Below, one piece after another: positions 35,255 to 43,846 of a stretch of 64,000 nt of DNA (its first letter is position 1; each line of letters starts with the position of its first letter). A program made the translations under genes and the position numbers. The notes under the pieces were generated by a model that was not told the DNA's origin, made no database searches, and worked only from the letters and a program-made list of their open reading frames with translations. The stretch is from JBBSAT01 sp044223665 (GTDB taxonomy: Bacteria; Myxococcota_A; Polyangia; Polyangiales; Sandaracinaceae): assembly GCA_044223665.1 (NCBI GenBank), contig JBGALT010000017.1:1-64000 (forward strand), in the 5' to 3' direction.

Positions 35255-36496
35255 ATGTCGGCGCGGGCGGGAGCGAGCTTCGCATCGTTGTTGCTTCTCG
35301 CCTCGTGCGCGCCCGTGTCCCCTCCGGAGGCGGACACCGGCACCGACGCGAGCGGGATCGATGCGGGAGCCGACGCCGGGGCTCCGCGCGACGCGGCGAT
35401 GCGCGACGTCGGGCTCGACTCGGGAGACGCCTACGCGATCGACGCGCGTGCCCCGGGGACGCTGCTCGTGCGCACGCTCGGCGTGCAGGGCTTCGTGCTG
35501 ACGTACGAGGGCGAGTCGGTGCTGACGGCGCCGCTCTTCACGCGGCAGTCGTTCCTCGACGTCACGGTCGGCGCCCCGATCGCGGCCGACGAGGCGGCCA
35601 TCGCCAGCGGGATGGCGGGCGTCGACGGCGCCTCGGTCCGCGCCGTCCTCAGCGGGCACGCGCACTACGACCACCTGATCGACGTGCCCGCCATCCTCGC
35701 GCACGACGCGCCCTCGGCGGTGCTCTACGCGAACGAGACCGCACGACACGTGCTCGCCGCGATCGCCAGCGATCGCGATCCGGGCTGTGCGACGCCGGCG
35801 CCGACCGCGCCGCTCGATCGGGCCCGGGTGATCGCCGTCGACGATCCGCTCGCGAGCCTCGTGGACTACACCCACTGCCCGGATCTGCGGCCCGCAGGCG
35901 CGCCGGCCACCGGCACCTGGATCGACGTGCCGGGCAGCCACGTCCGGCTCTATCCGCTCTGCACGACGCACCCGGCGCAGTTCGGCGACGTGCACTTCGC
36001 GCCGGGCTCGATCGACGAGGACCAGTGCGATCTCCCCGAGGCCGCATCGGGATGGCTCGAGGGGCGCACGATCGCCTACGTGATCGACTTCCTCGACGCC
36101 GGCACGGGCGAGATCGCCTACCGCGTCTACTTCCAGGATGCGCCCGCGACGCAGCCGCTCGGGGAGATCCCCCCGGCGATCGCCAGCCAGCGCGCGGTGG
36201 ACGTCGCGATCCTCTGCGTCGGCAGCAACGGCGGTGTCGAGAGCCAGCCGACGGACATCCTCGCGAACGTCTCACCACGCTTCGTGCTCTCGGGGCACTG
36301 GGAGAACTTCTTCCTCGCGCGCGACCACGCGCTCGAGCCGATCCCGCTGCTCGACGTGGACACCTACGTGATGCGGGCGGAGGCCGCGGTGCCCGGACCG
36401 CCGGACGTGCCGATGGTCGTCGACGGAACGCCCCTCGAGGGGCGACAGTGGCTCGTGCTGCCGGACGCCGAGATCGTGATTCCGCCCCGCCCCTGA
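35255..36496 (+). CDS. MBL-fold hydrolase lipoprotein
   Basis: A 413-residue lipoprotein with signal and lipobox LLLASC (Cys 18), then an Asp/Ala/Gly spacer to about residue 65. The catalytic domain is a metallo-beta-lactamase fold with the metal signature GHAHYDH near 133-140. Other candidate ligands are the His of TTHPAQF and of SGHWENFF. The family hydrolyses lactones, phosphodiesters or beta-lactams; the substrate is unknown. Its gene lies between the divergent kinase and the FAD oxidoreductase. Confidence 0.78.
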   Translation: MSARAGASFASLLLLASCAPVSPPEADTGTDASGIDAGADAGAPRDAAMRDVGLDSGDAYAIDARAPGTLLVRTLGVQGFVLTYEGESVLTAPLFTRQSFLDVTVGAPIAADEAAIASGMAGVDGASVRAVLSGHAHYDHLIDVPAILAHDAPSAVLYANETARHVLAAIASDRDPGCATPAPTAPLDRARVIAVDDPLASLVDYTHCPDLRPAGAPATGTWIDVPGSHVRLYPLCTTHPAQFGDVHFAPGSIDEDQCDLPEAASGWLEGRTIAYVIDFLDAGTGEIAYRVYFQDAPATQPLGEIPPAIASQRAVDVAILCVGSNGGVESQPTDILANVSPRFVLSGHWENFFLARDHALEPIPLLDVDTYVMRAEAAVPGPPDVPMVVDGTPLEGRQWLVLPDAEIVIPPRP

Positions 36497-36553
36497 CGGC
36501 GGCCGCGTCGTTTGCGCTTCCAGCGCGACGGCCCGCTCGTGTAGACGGAAGGC

Positions 36554-37930
36554 ATGCAGAAGATCGCGATCGTGGGCGGCGGTGGCGGCGGGATGGGCGC
36601 GGCATACGCGCTCGGCATGGGTGGGAGCGCGCAGGTCACGGTGTTCGAGAAGAACGCCTGGCTCGGCGGTCACGCCCACACGGTGGACTTCCCGTGCAAC
36701 GACGGGGTCACGCGGCCCATCGACATGGGCGTGATCCTGAGCGAGCCGTGGACCTACCCCGTGCTCTACGCGCTCTGCCGCAAGTACGGCGTCGAGTCGC
36801 GCGCGGTGGGCTGGACCGTGGGCGCGTCGTTCAAGGACGAGTGGTGGATGACGGGCGCGCCCGACACGGCGCTGTTCTCGCGCCTGCGCGATCAGTGCTC
36901 GCGCTTCGAGCTCGACACCTACTGGTGGAGCCAGCTCCCGGGCGAGCAGCAGATCAAGCCCGTGCAGTACTACCTCGACGAGGGCGGCTACACGAACGAG
37001 TTCGCCGCCAAGGCGCTCGCGCCGGTGCTCTGTCTGCTGGTCGTCACGCGCGCCGGCCTCACCGAGGCGCCGCTCGCGAACATCCTCGGGCTCTTCTCCG
37101 ACAAGCAGCTCTCGTTCTTCAACGCGACGATGTGGCGTCTGTTCCCGCAGGGGACGCGCGCCTACGTGACCGCGATGCAGAACGCGGTGTCGGGGACGAC
37201 GACCTTCCGCACCAGCACGCCCGTGCTCGGCGTGCGGCGTGCGACGAGCGGCGGCACGACGACCGTCTTCGTGCGCACCGCGAGCGGCGAGGAGCCCTTC
37301 GATCAGGTGATCTTCGGCACGCAGGCGAACCTCACGCTGCAGCTGCTCACCGACGCGACCGCCGCCGAGAAGGACGTGCTCTCGGCCTTCGAGTTCGAGC
37401 GCGCGCAGATCTACCTGCACAAGGACGAGAGCGTCCTCAGCAAGGTGCTGCCGAAGAACGTGTGCTCGCAGTACTGGTACGATGGCGACGACGTCACGCC
37501 GGAGATGAAGGGGCCGTTCTCGCTCAATCCCGGCGTGGGCCTGGGCCTGCCGCCCGAGGCCGGGCCGGTGCTCATCACCGGCTACAACGTCGACGCGACG
37601 GAGAAGCGCCCCGACCCGGCGCTCACCGTGGCTTGCGAGCTCTGGGAGCACGAGAAGGCGACGCTCGCCGCGGGCATCGCCCGTCAGAAGTACGCCGGCA
37701 TCCAGGGACAGCAGGCCACGTGGCACTGCGGCACCTCGCCCACGTGGGCCAACGCCGACGCGGTGATCACGAGCGGCATGGTCGTCGGGTGTCGCCCCGC
37801 GCTCGGCGGCGCGTTCCCGTTCGCCGATCAGGCGCCCTGCGTGGCCGACTACGAGCAGATCGAGTCGGTCATGTTCGGCAACACCGACGCGCCGCCCTCG
37901 CCGCGCATCGGCTTCCGCCGGACCACCTGA
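36554..37930 (+). CDS. FAD-dependent amine oxidase-like oxidoreductase
   Basis: A 458-residue flavoprotein. The N-terminal Rossmann motif IAIVGGGGGGMGAAYALG (residues 4-21) and the following acidic VFEKNAWLGGHAHT are the FAD-binding signatures of the amine-oxidase/NAD(P)-binding family. The large middle part is the substrate domain. No signal peptide is visible, so it is cytoplasmic or membrane-associated. It starts 57 bases after the MBL lipoprotein and is possibly co-transcribed. The substrate cannot be told. Confidence 0.82.
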   Translation: MQKIAIVGGGGGGMGAAYALGMGGSAQVTVFEKNAWLGGHAHTVDFPCNDGVTRPIDMGVILSEPWTYPVLYALCRKYGVESRAVGWTVGASFKDEWWMTGAPDTALFSRLRDQCSRFELDTYWWSQLPGEQQIKPVQYYLDEGGYTNEFAAKALAPVLCLLVVTRAGLTEAPLANILGLFSDKQLSFFNATMWRLFPQGTRAYVTAMQNAVSGTTTFRTSTPVLGVRRATSGGTTTVFVRTASGEEPFDQVIFGTQANLTLQLLTDATAAEKDVLSAFEFERAQIYLHKDESVLSKVLPKNVCSQYWYDGDDVTPEMKGPFSLNPGVGLGLPPEAGPVLITGYNVDATEKRPDPALTVACELWEHEKATLAAGIARQKYAGIQGQQATWHCGTSPTWANADAVITSGMVVGCRPALGGAFPFADQAPCVADYEQIESVMFGNTDAPPSPRIGFRRTT

Positions 37931-38269
37931 CGGGGCGGCCCGCACGCGCCGACCGCGACCGCCCGACCGACGCGAGTCGGCGTTGGCCGCGCAGACGGCG
38001 TAGCACGCGTCGCGGACGGTGGTGGTGTCGCCGCGCTCCGAGCAGGTGCCGCCGTCGCCACAGATCGCGTGGCACGTCGAGGTCGAGTCGTGATTGGCGA
38101 GTCAGTCCTCGTAGGAGCCCGCGGTGGCCGCGCTCCGCGCGGCATCTCCACGGTGCGAGAACGCGTCCTCCCGCTCGCGGTTTCCACGCGAACACGTCGA
38201 CGCGCGTCGCGTGGAGCCCCCGCGGTTCGGGCGCGTGCGCTCTCGTCGCGAATCGGAGTACAAACGCCA
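37931..38269. other. Intergenic region with a Cys-rich remnant
   Basis: This 339-base gap between two plus-strand genes contains a coding-like minus-strand fragment (37978-38101) and otherwise only Arg/Ala-rich shadow frames. It must also hold the promoter of the lipoprotein starting at 38270. Confidence 0.4.
37978..38101 (-). pseudogene. Remnant of a Cys-rich protein
   Basis: The minus strand encodes a roughly 40-residue stretch with five Cys (pattern CHAICGDGGTC ... CYAVC) and coding-like codon use, bounded upstream by an in-frame TGA at 38102-38104. It has no start codon or signal peptide. It looks like the surviving part of a secreted Cys-rich gene disrupted in this gap. Confidence 0.3.
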
Positions 38270-40096
38270 ATGCGCTTCCGGCTGCCGCTCCCGCTCGTCC
38301 TCGTGCTCACCGGCCTCGTCCTGCTCCCGGCCTGCGATCCCGGAGTGGCGCCTGTCGATGCCGCGACGGCGAGCGACGCTGCGCCCACCGACACGATGCC
38401 GCCGCGCGACGCGGCGCCGACGGACAGCGCGCCACCGACCGACACGGGCGTCGATGCCTTCGTGTCTCCGGTCGATGCCGCGACGACCGACGCGGCGCCG
38501 ACGCCCGATGCCGCCACGCCCCCCGACGCGTTCGTCACCCCCGACGCGGGCACCTGCGACGGCACGTGCGACGCGTGGGACGAGGTCGTGTGTCCAGCCG
38601 ATTGCTGGATCTGCACGCCTTCCTCCAGCGGCCCCTGCTACTCCGGCCCGACGAGCACGCAGGGCGTCGGCGCGTGCCACGCGGGCACCCACACCTGCGC
38701 GGCCGACGGCCTCTCGTACGGCGCGTGCATCGACGAGGTCGTCCCGGCCGTCGAGGCATGCACGACCGCAACCGACGAGGACTGCGACGGACACACGGAG
38801 GCCTGCGGCGTCGCGCGCTTCGCCACGCGTGTCGGCGCGAGCGCCGTGAACGACGAGCTCTTCTCGGTCGCGGTCGCGCCCGACGGCTTCGTCGCGATCG
38901 CCGGCGGCGCCGGGCGTGCCGCGGCGCTCGATCTGGGCTGCGGTCCGCTCACCGCCGGTGGCGCCGGCCTGAACGCGTTCTTCGCGATCCTCGATCCGAG
39001 CGGCGCCTGCGTCGTCTCGCGCATGCTCGGGACCGCCACGACGTCCGGCGACAGCCTCGTCACGCGCATCACGTTCCTGCCCGGCGGTGACGTCGCGCTC
39101 GGCGGCTACTTCAACGCCACCCTCGACTTCGGCGGCGGGCAGGTCCTCACGCACGGCGCCTCGCAGGACGCGTTCCTCGGCCGCGTCACGCGCGCGGGCG
39201 ATACCGTGTGGGCACGCCGCTACGCGTCGGGCAGCACGGCAGCGTGGCTCGGCGGGCTCGCCGCGGACGCCGACCAGATCGTGATCACCGGGACGATGGG
39301 CGCGCCGATCGACCTCGGCAGCGGCCCGGTCTCGGGTGCGATGTACGTCGCCGCGCTCGCACCTGCCGATGCGACCCCCATCTATGCACGCGGCTTCGCC
39401 GGCAACGTCCAGGGCTGGGACCTCGCGCTCGACGCGAGCGGCAACGCGTTCGTCACGGGTCCGCTCGTCGGCAGCACCGACTTCGGAGGCGGCACGCTGA
39501 CGAGCGCGGGCAGCACGGATGTGGTGCTCGTCTCTCTGGCCCCCGACGGCGCGCATCGGTGGTCGCGCCGGTTCGGCGACACGTCCGAGCAGATCGGCTG
39601 GGCCCTCGCCGTCACTCCGACGGGCGCCGTGGTCGTCGGCGGCAGCTGCCGCGGCGCGATCGATCTGGGCGGAGGCATGCGTACCTGCGTCGGCACGAGC
39701 GACGCATTCGTCGCGCGCTTCACGGGCGACGGCACGCACGTCTGGAGCCGCACGCTCGCCACCGCCGCGCCCGGCGCACGCGTGCGCGGCGTCGCGGGCA
39801 CGGCCGACGACGGCGTCGTGCTCGGCGTGGAGCTCTTCGGCGCGATCGACCTCGGCACCGGACCGCTCGTCACCTCCGGCTCCTCCGACGTCGTGCTCGC
39901 GCATCTCGACGGGGCGGGCACGGCGCTCTGGGCCGCGCGCTACGGCGATGCGATGCGGCAGGCGCCGCAGGCGATCGCGGCGAGCGGCAGCGTCGTCGCC
40001 GTCGTCGGCAATCTGGGCGGCATCGTCGACTTCGGCACCGGAATGCTCACGAGCGCCGGGGCGTTCGACGGGTTCCTCGCGGTGCTCACGCCGTGA
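38270..40096 (+). CDS. Lipoprotein with Asp-rich spacer and SBBP-like propeller
   Basis: A 608-residue lipoprotein with signal and lipobox LLPAC (Cys 20), then an Asp/Ala/Pro/Thr-rich spacer (about 25-95). A Cys-rich module follows (CDGTCDAWDEVVCPADCW), related to MopE-type proteins (ATDEDCDG). The rest is a set of repeats of the form FVARFTGDGTHVWSRTL ... GGGTLTSAGSTDVVLVSLAPDG, resembling SBBP-type beta-propeller repeats. Probably a surface recognition or adhesion protein. Confidence 0.75.
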   Translation: MRFRLPLPLVLVLTGLVLLPACDPGVAPVDAATASDAAPTDTMPPRDAAPTDSAPPTDTGVDAFVSPVDAATTDAAPTPDAATPPDAFVTPDAGTCDGTCDAWDEVVCPADCWICTPSSSGPCYSGPTSTQGVGACHAGTHTCAADGLSYGACIDEVVPAVEACTTATDEDCDGHTEACGVARFATRVGASAVNDELFSVAVAPDGFVAIAGGAGRAAALDLGCGPLTAGGAGLNAFFAILDPSGACVVSRMLGTATTSGDSLVTRITFLPGGDVALGGYFNATLDFGGGQVLTHGASQDAFLGRVTRAGDTVWARRYASGSTAAWLGGLAADADQIVITGTMGAPIDLGSGPVSGAMYVAALAPADATPIYARGFAGNVQGWDLALDASGNAFVTGPLVGSTDFGGGTLTSAGSTDVVLVSLAPDGAHRWSRRFGDTSEQIGWALAVTPTGAVVVGGSCRGAIDLGGGMRTCVGTSDAFVARFTGDGTHVWSRTLATAAPGARVRGVAGTADDGVVLGVELFGAIDLGTGPLVTSGSSDVVLAHLDGAGTALWAARYGDAMRQAPQAIAASGSVVAVVGNLGGIVDFGTGMLTSAGAFDGFLAVLTP

Positions 40097-40232
40097 CGCC
40101 CTGCGGAGACCCGCGACGCGGTCGCCACGCGGTCCGCACGTCGATGCGCTCGAGCGCGCGACGAGCTCGGAGCAGTACGTGCTCGCGCCGATCGGCGCGA
40201 CCGGCGGCGGGTAGCCGCGGTGCCCGCCGAGA

Positions 40233-41735
40233 TCAGAGCTGGCCGATCGAAGGATCGCCCTCGTAGCGATCGCTCCGCGCCTCCGGAACGTCGCGCGCAT
40301 CGGCCGGCGTCGGGCCGAAGAGGACGTCGATTCCCTCCGGCTCGCCGGCGAAGACCGTCCACACCTCGAGGGCGCCGCCCTCGCCCTCGCGCACGAGCAC
40401 GTCGACGTCCGACCTCTCGCACCCTCCGATGTACGTGTGGCCGCGCAGGACGCGCCCGCCCTCGGTGCGCCACGTGGTCGCCGAGCGGTGCTCCCCGCGG
40501 ACGAGGAAGCGATCCGACGCCAGGCGCGCCCATGCACTGTCGTCGCTGCCCGCGCGCGCGAGCTCGACGGCGCTCGCACGGACGACCATCGCGAGTGTGC
40601 CGTGCCCGTCGGAGAACGCGGCGAGCGACGCCCGCCCGCGCGACACCACCTCTTGCGCATCGCGGAAGATCGCGTGCGGCCCGTCGTCGCCCATGCTCGC
40701 CGCCCTCTCGAGCGCGTGGAACCCGGCAGGAGTCGCGGAGGGCGTCGGCGTCGCGAGACCGAGAGCGCCGCGCTCGAGCCAGAGCACGTCGTCGGCGTCC
40801 GAGAGCACGATGCGCTCGCCGACGATCACGCCCTGCCGGAGCGGCGCGTCGAGCACCCGCTCGGTGCTCGTGCGAGCTCCGTCGAAGCGCCAGAGCTCGA
40901 CACCGCTCGGCAGCGCGACGAGGATGCGGCCGTCGTCGTCCGCGTCGAGCACCGTCGCGCCCGCCACGTCTCGCGTCTCGATCACCGCGCCGTGATCGTC
41001 GAGCCAACGCGCATGCGAGTCGGACAGCACCAGCCAGTCCGCGGAGGCCGCATCCTGCACCGCCGCCCGGCTGCTCCACCCGACCGAGCCGAGCGCGTCG
41101 GGGAGCACGACGCGCGCGCCGGGCGCGGTCCACAGGCATGCGCCCTCGTCGCAGCGCTCCACGCACTGGACTTCACCCTCCCGCGACCATCCGAGCGCCT
41201 CGGCGCGAGCACAGGCGTCGATCCGCGTCGTCGTACCGCTCGCGAGATCGATCGCGAGCGCGCCCTCGTCGTGCGCCCCGAGGATCATCGGGCCGCGACG
41301 CGCGAGCGTCTCGACGAGGTCGGTCGAGCCGAGCGCGAGAGGCCCGATCGGATCGAGGTCCTCGTCCCGCCACACGAGCCCGCCCGGCGTCTCGCCGCGC
41401 GCGGCGATCTCGGTGGACGTGCCCGTCGAGCGCCAGAGCGATCGATCGCCCAGCGTCGCGAGGATCGATCCGGTGTCGCGTGCGGCCACCAGCGCGCCCT
41501 GGTCGTCGAAGAGCATGCCGCACGCGAGCACGCGGTGGTCGGTCGCGAAGAGCTGGTGGGATGCGTACTCCGAGCAGGTGGAGACCCAGGCGATGCCCCA
41601 GGGCTCTCGCGGAGCGGTGGGCGTTGGCGACGACGGCGCCGGGCCCGGCAGCGCGGGAACGGACGACGAGGCCGGCGCCGCGGTGCTCCCGCACCCGAGC
41701 AGCAGCACCGTTCCGACCCGGAGGAGCACTCGCAT
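40233..41735 (-). CDS. Lipoprotein, probable propeller-type, unknown function
   Basis: A 500-residue lipoprotein with a short signal ending at LLLGC (Cys 15) and a Ser/Ala/Pro-rich spacer. The mature part has propeller-like strand repeats (GALVAARDTGSILATLGDRSLWRS, GATVLDADDDGRILVALPSGVELWRFDG) without a recognisable enzyme motif. The chosen start is the ATG at 41735; the longer frame is an Arg-rich extension. Confidence 0.65.
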   Translation of the reverse strand: MRVLLRVGTVLLLGCGSTAAPASSSVPALPGPAPSSPTPTAPREPWGIAWVSTCSEYASHQLFATDHRVLACGMLFDDQGALVAARDTGSILATLGDRSLWRSTGTSTEIAARGETPGGLVWRDEDLDPIGPLALGSTDLVETLARRGPMILGAHDEGALAIDLASGTTTRIDACARAEALGWSREGEVQCVERCDEGACLWTAPGARVVLPDALGSVGWSSRAAVQDAASADWLVLSDSHARWLDDHGAVIETRDVAGATVLDADDDGRILVALPSGVELWRFDGARTSTERVLDAPLRQGVIVGERIVLSDADDVLWLERGALGLATPTPSATPAGFHALERAASMGDDGPHAIFRDAQEVVSRGRASLAAFSDGHGTLAMVVRASAVELARAGSDDSAWARLASDRFLVRGEHRSATTWRTEGGRVLRGHTYIGGCERSDVDVLVREGEGGALEVWTVFAGEPEGIDVLFGPTPADARDVPEARSDRYEGDPSIGQL

Positions 41736-41857
41736 GCCCGGCCTACGACGGGCACCCGCATCTCTTCCCCGCCTCGTGCGCGCTCGCGCACTGGGTGGGT
41801 CCGCGCGGCGTCTCCCCAGCGGGAGGGCGCGACCGGATCCGCGGGATCGACGCGCGA

Positions 41858-42808
41858 TCAGGGCGTGAACGTCAGCGGGTCGAAGCCCGAGGGCGCATCG
41901 CACGGAGCGAGGTCCGGGTCGTAGAACCAGTTGCCCGGATCGCTCGTGGGCATCGACTGGTCGTCCCACTGGCAGACGTAGTCCCCGGCCGATCCGAGCT
42001 CGCCGTCGTGGTCGACGTCGATCACGAAGTGCACCTCGTAGAGCTCGCCGACGTCGATCGCGCCGCGCGGCTCGCCGAGCGCGTTGCCCCCGACCTGGAA
42101 CTGCGTGGGCGGCGTGCGCTGGGTCGGCACCTGCATTCCGGGCGCGAGCGCGACGAAGGGCGACCAGCGATAGAAGACGCGCGTCTGGCGGCCCAGACCG
42201 TTCACGCGCACGGCCCACGCCGCCATGGTGAAGTTGTCGAAGAGCTCGGGCCGCTGGATCGCGGTCGGGATGTTGAAGTGCCAGATGGCGCCGGTGGAGA
42301 CCGCGTCCTGGACGCTCTGGAAGGGCGTCGTGTGCGTGAAGGTCACGTCGCCGTCCGGGCAGATGGGGCGCGTCCACTGGTGATCCGGCGCGCCGTCGGA
42401 CGTGATCGGGTCGAAGTGCACGACCTCGGGGTCGACGCTGTTGGCCCAGAACGCGAGCGTGGCCGGGTCCGCCGGCAGGATCTCGGGGATGTTCAGCAAG
42501 AGGTTGGCGCTGCTCGTGCCGCGGGAGGCCGCGACGGGATTGCTGAGGTCCGTGAGGCGATCGATGACGAACATCGCTTCGATGTTCTCGTCGTTCCCGA
42601 CCTCGAGCGCCGCGAAGATCGTCTGGTTCACGTGCGGCGTCATGTTGAAGAACTGCAGGTCGAGGTCGTCCCCGAGATGCTGGGTGCCACGGGGATCACA
42701 GGCATCGCCGTAATTGGAGAACCCGTTGAGGTCGGACACGGCGGCCGTGCAGCTCACGAGGAGCGGCAGGAGCGCGAGCGAGACACCGAAGGAGAGAGGG
42801 CGCGTCAT
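41858..42808 (-). CDS. Lipoprotein, unknown family
   Basis: A 316-residue lipoprotein with signal and lipobox LLVSC (Cys 20). The mature part is beta-rich with repeated hydrophobic strands and no low-complexity spacer. I recognise no family. Its start is 12 bases after the stop of the TPR-like gene and in the same direction, so the two are probably co-transcribed. Confidence 0.65.
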   Translation of the reverse strand: MTRPLSFGVSLALLPLLVSCTAAVSDLNGFSNYGDACDPRGTQHLGDDLDLQFFNMTPHVNQTIFAALEVGNDENIEAMFVIDRLTDLSNPVAASRGTSSANLLLNIPEILPADPATLAFWANSVDPEVVHFDPITSDGAPDHQWTRPICPDGDVTFTHTTPFQSVQDAVSTGAIWHFNIPTAIQRPELFDNFTMAAWAVRVNGLGRQTRVFYRWSPFVALAPGMQVPTQRTPPTQFQVGGNALGEPRGAIDVGELYEVHFVIDVDHDGELGSAGDYVCQWDDQSMPTSDPGNWFYDPDLAPCDAPSGFDPLTFTP

Positions 42809-42820
42809 CGGGTCGTCTCC

Positions 42821-43738
42821 TCAGAAAGCGAAGCGAACGGAGCCGGAGCAGCCCGTCGGGCTGCAGCCAGCGCTGACCTGCGGCTGCCCCTCGCTCGAGG
42901 CGACGTCGTCGGGGAGCGCGAAGGCGAGCACGAGGCCGGTGGCGGCGATCACCGCGCCGCCGATCCAGAGCGCGTCCGCCGCGGCCGCCTCCGTCTGGAT
43001 GGTGCTCCGCCGTGAGTCGAGCTGGACCTCGGGCGAGCACGCCGTCCCGAGCACGAGCGGCGCGGTGACTCCGGTGGAGGCGGACTGGGTCACGCAGGAG
43101 CGGCGCAAGGCATCGGCATCGCCCTGCGCGACGACGCCGAGCACGACGCCGACGACCGTCAGCGCCAGACCACCTCCCATGACGACCCAAGGCCACCAGG
43201 GCCGCGAGGTGGTGGACCCCTGTCCCTGCTGCGCGCGGAGCTCGGCGTCGATGGCGCGCTGCTCGGCCGCCTCGAGCTGGCGGCGCTGCTCGGCCTCCTC
43301 GGCGGCGCGCTCCGCGGCCGCTTCTTGATCCGCCGTGACGGTCGCCTCGAGCGCGACCAGGCGCGCCTGCAGATGCTCGTGGTCGGGCGCGTCGGGAACG
43401 GAGGTGAGGTAGCCGCGGAGCGCGCGGGCCGCGTTCGGCGTGTCCTGCGCATCGCGGTAGGCGAGGTAGACGTTGTAGAGGAGCGCGCCGCGGCCGCTCA
43501 GGCCGTAGGCGATCTCGAACTCCTGCGCCGCGTCGGCGAAGCGCCCCTGCTCGTACGCGTCGCGCCCGAGCCGGAAGTGCGCGCGGGCCTGCGCGTCCGT
43601 CATGTCGGTGTCGGTGGTCGTCGCCTGCGCCATCGACTCGGTGGAGCCGTCGGAGGTCTGCGCTTGTGCAGCGGCGGGAAGCGCCGACGAGAGAAGAAAG
43701 AGCCCCAACGTGACGAAGCGGTTCAAAGCGCCCTCCAC
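42821..43738 (-). CDS. TPR-containing exported protein with membrane segments
   Basis: A 305-residue protein with a cleavable signal (about 1-26, ending at AAQAQ), a TPR-like domain (about 45-125, ARAHFRLGRDAYEQGRFADAAQEFEIAY), an Ala/Glu-rich coiled-coil-like stretch (about 130-170) and two hydrophobic segments (about 182-200 and 255-275). This layout is common for myxobacterial envelope proteins of unknown role. First gene of a likely two-gene unit with the lipoprotein downstream. Confidence 0.7.
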   Translation of the reverse strand: MEGALNRFVTLGLFLLSSALPAAAQAQTSDGSTESMAQATTTDTDMTDAQARAHFRLGRDAYEQGRFADAAQEFEIAYGLSGRGALLYNVYLAYRDAQDTPNAARALRGYLTSVPDAPDHEHLQARLVALEATVTADQEAAAERAAEEAEQRRQLEAAEQRAIDAELRAQQGQGSTTSRPWWPWVVMGGGLALTVVGVVLGVVAQGDADALRRSCVTQSASTGVTAPLVLGTACSPEVQLDSRRSTIQTEAAAADALWIGGAVIAATGLVLAFALPDDVASSEGQPQVSAGCSPTGCSGSVRFAF

Positions 43739-43770
43739 ACAGCATCCTACCCGAGATGACGTCGGGCTTG

Positions 43771-43790
43771 GAAAAACGCGGGTGCCCGCG
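43771..43790 (-). terminator. Intrinsic terminator on the minus strand
   Basis: On the minus strand CGCGGG-CA-CCCGCG (from 43790 to 43777) is a perfect 6-bp stem followed at once by TTTTTCC (43776-43771), the classical stem plus U-run form. It lies about 57 bases after the stop of the MopE/propeller lipoprotein gene and before the TPR gene. Confidence 0.75.
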
Positions 43791-43846
43791 AGGTCCCTAC
43801 GACCCGAGGATGGGAGCGGATCCCGCTCGGCGTGACGAAAATCGAG

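Noticed and set aside
40097..40232. Tyr/Pro-containing minus-strand stretch between convergent genes
   Set aside because: Too short and no start or conserved motif; most likely chance.
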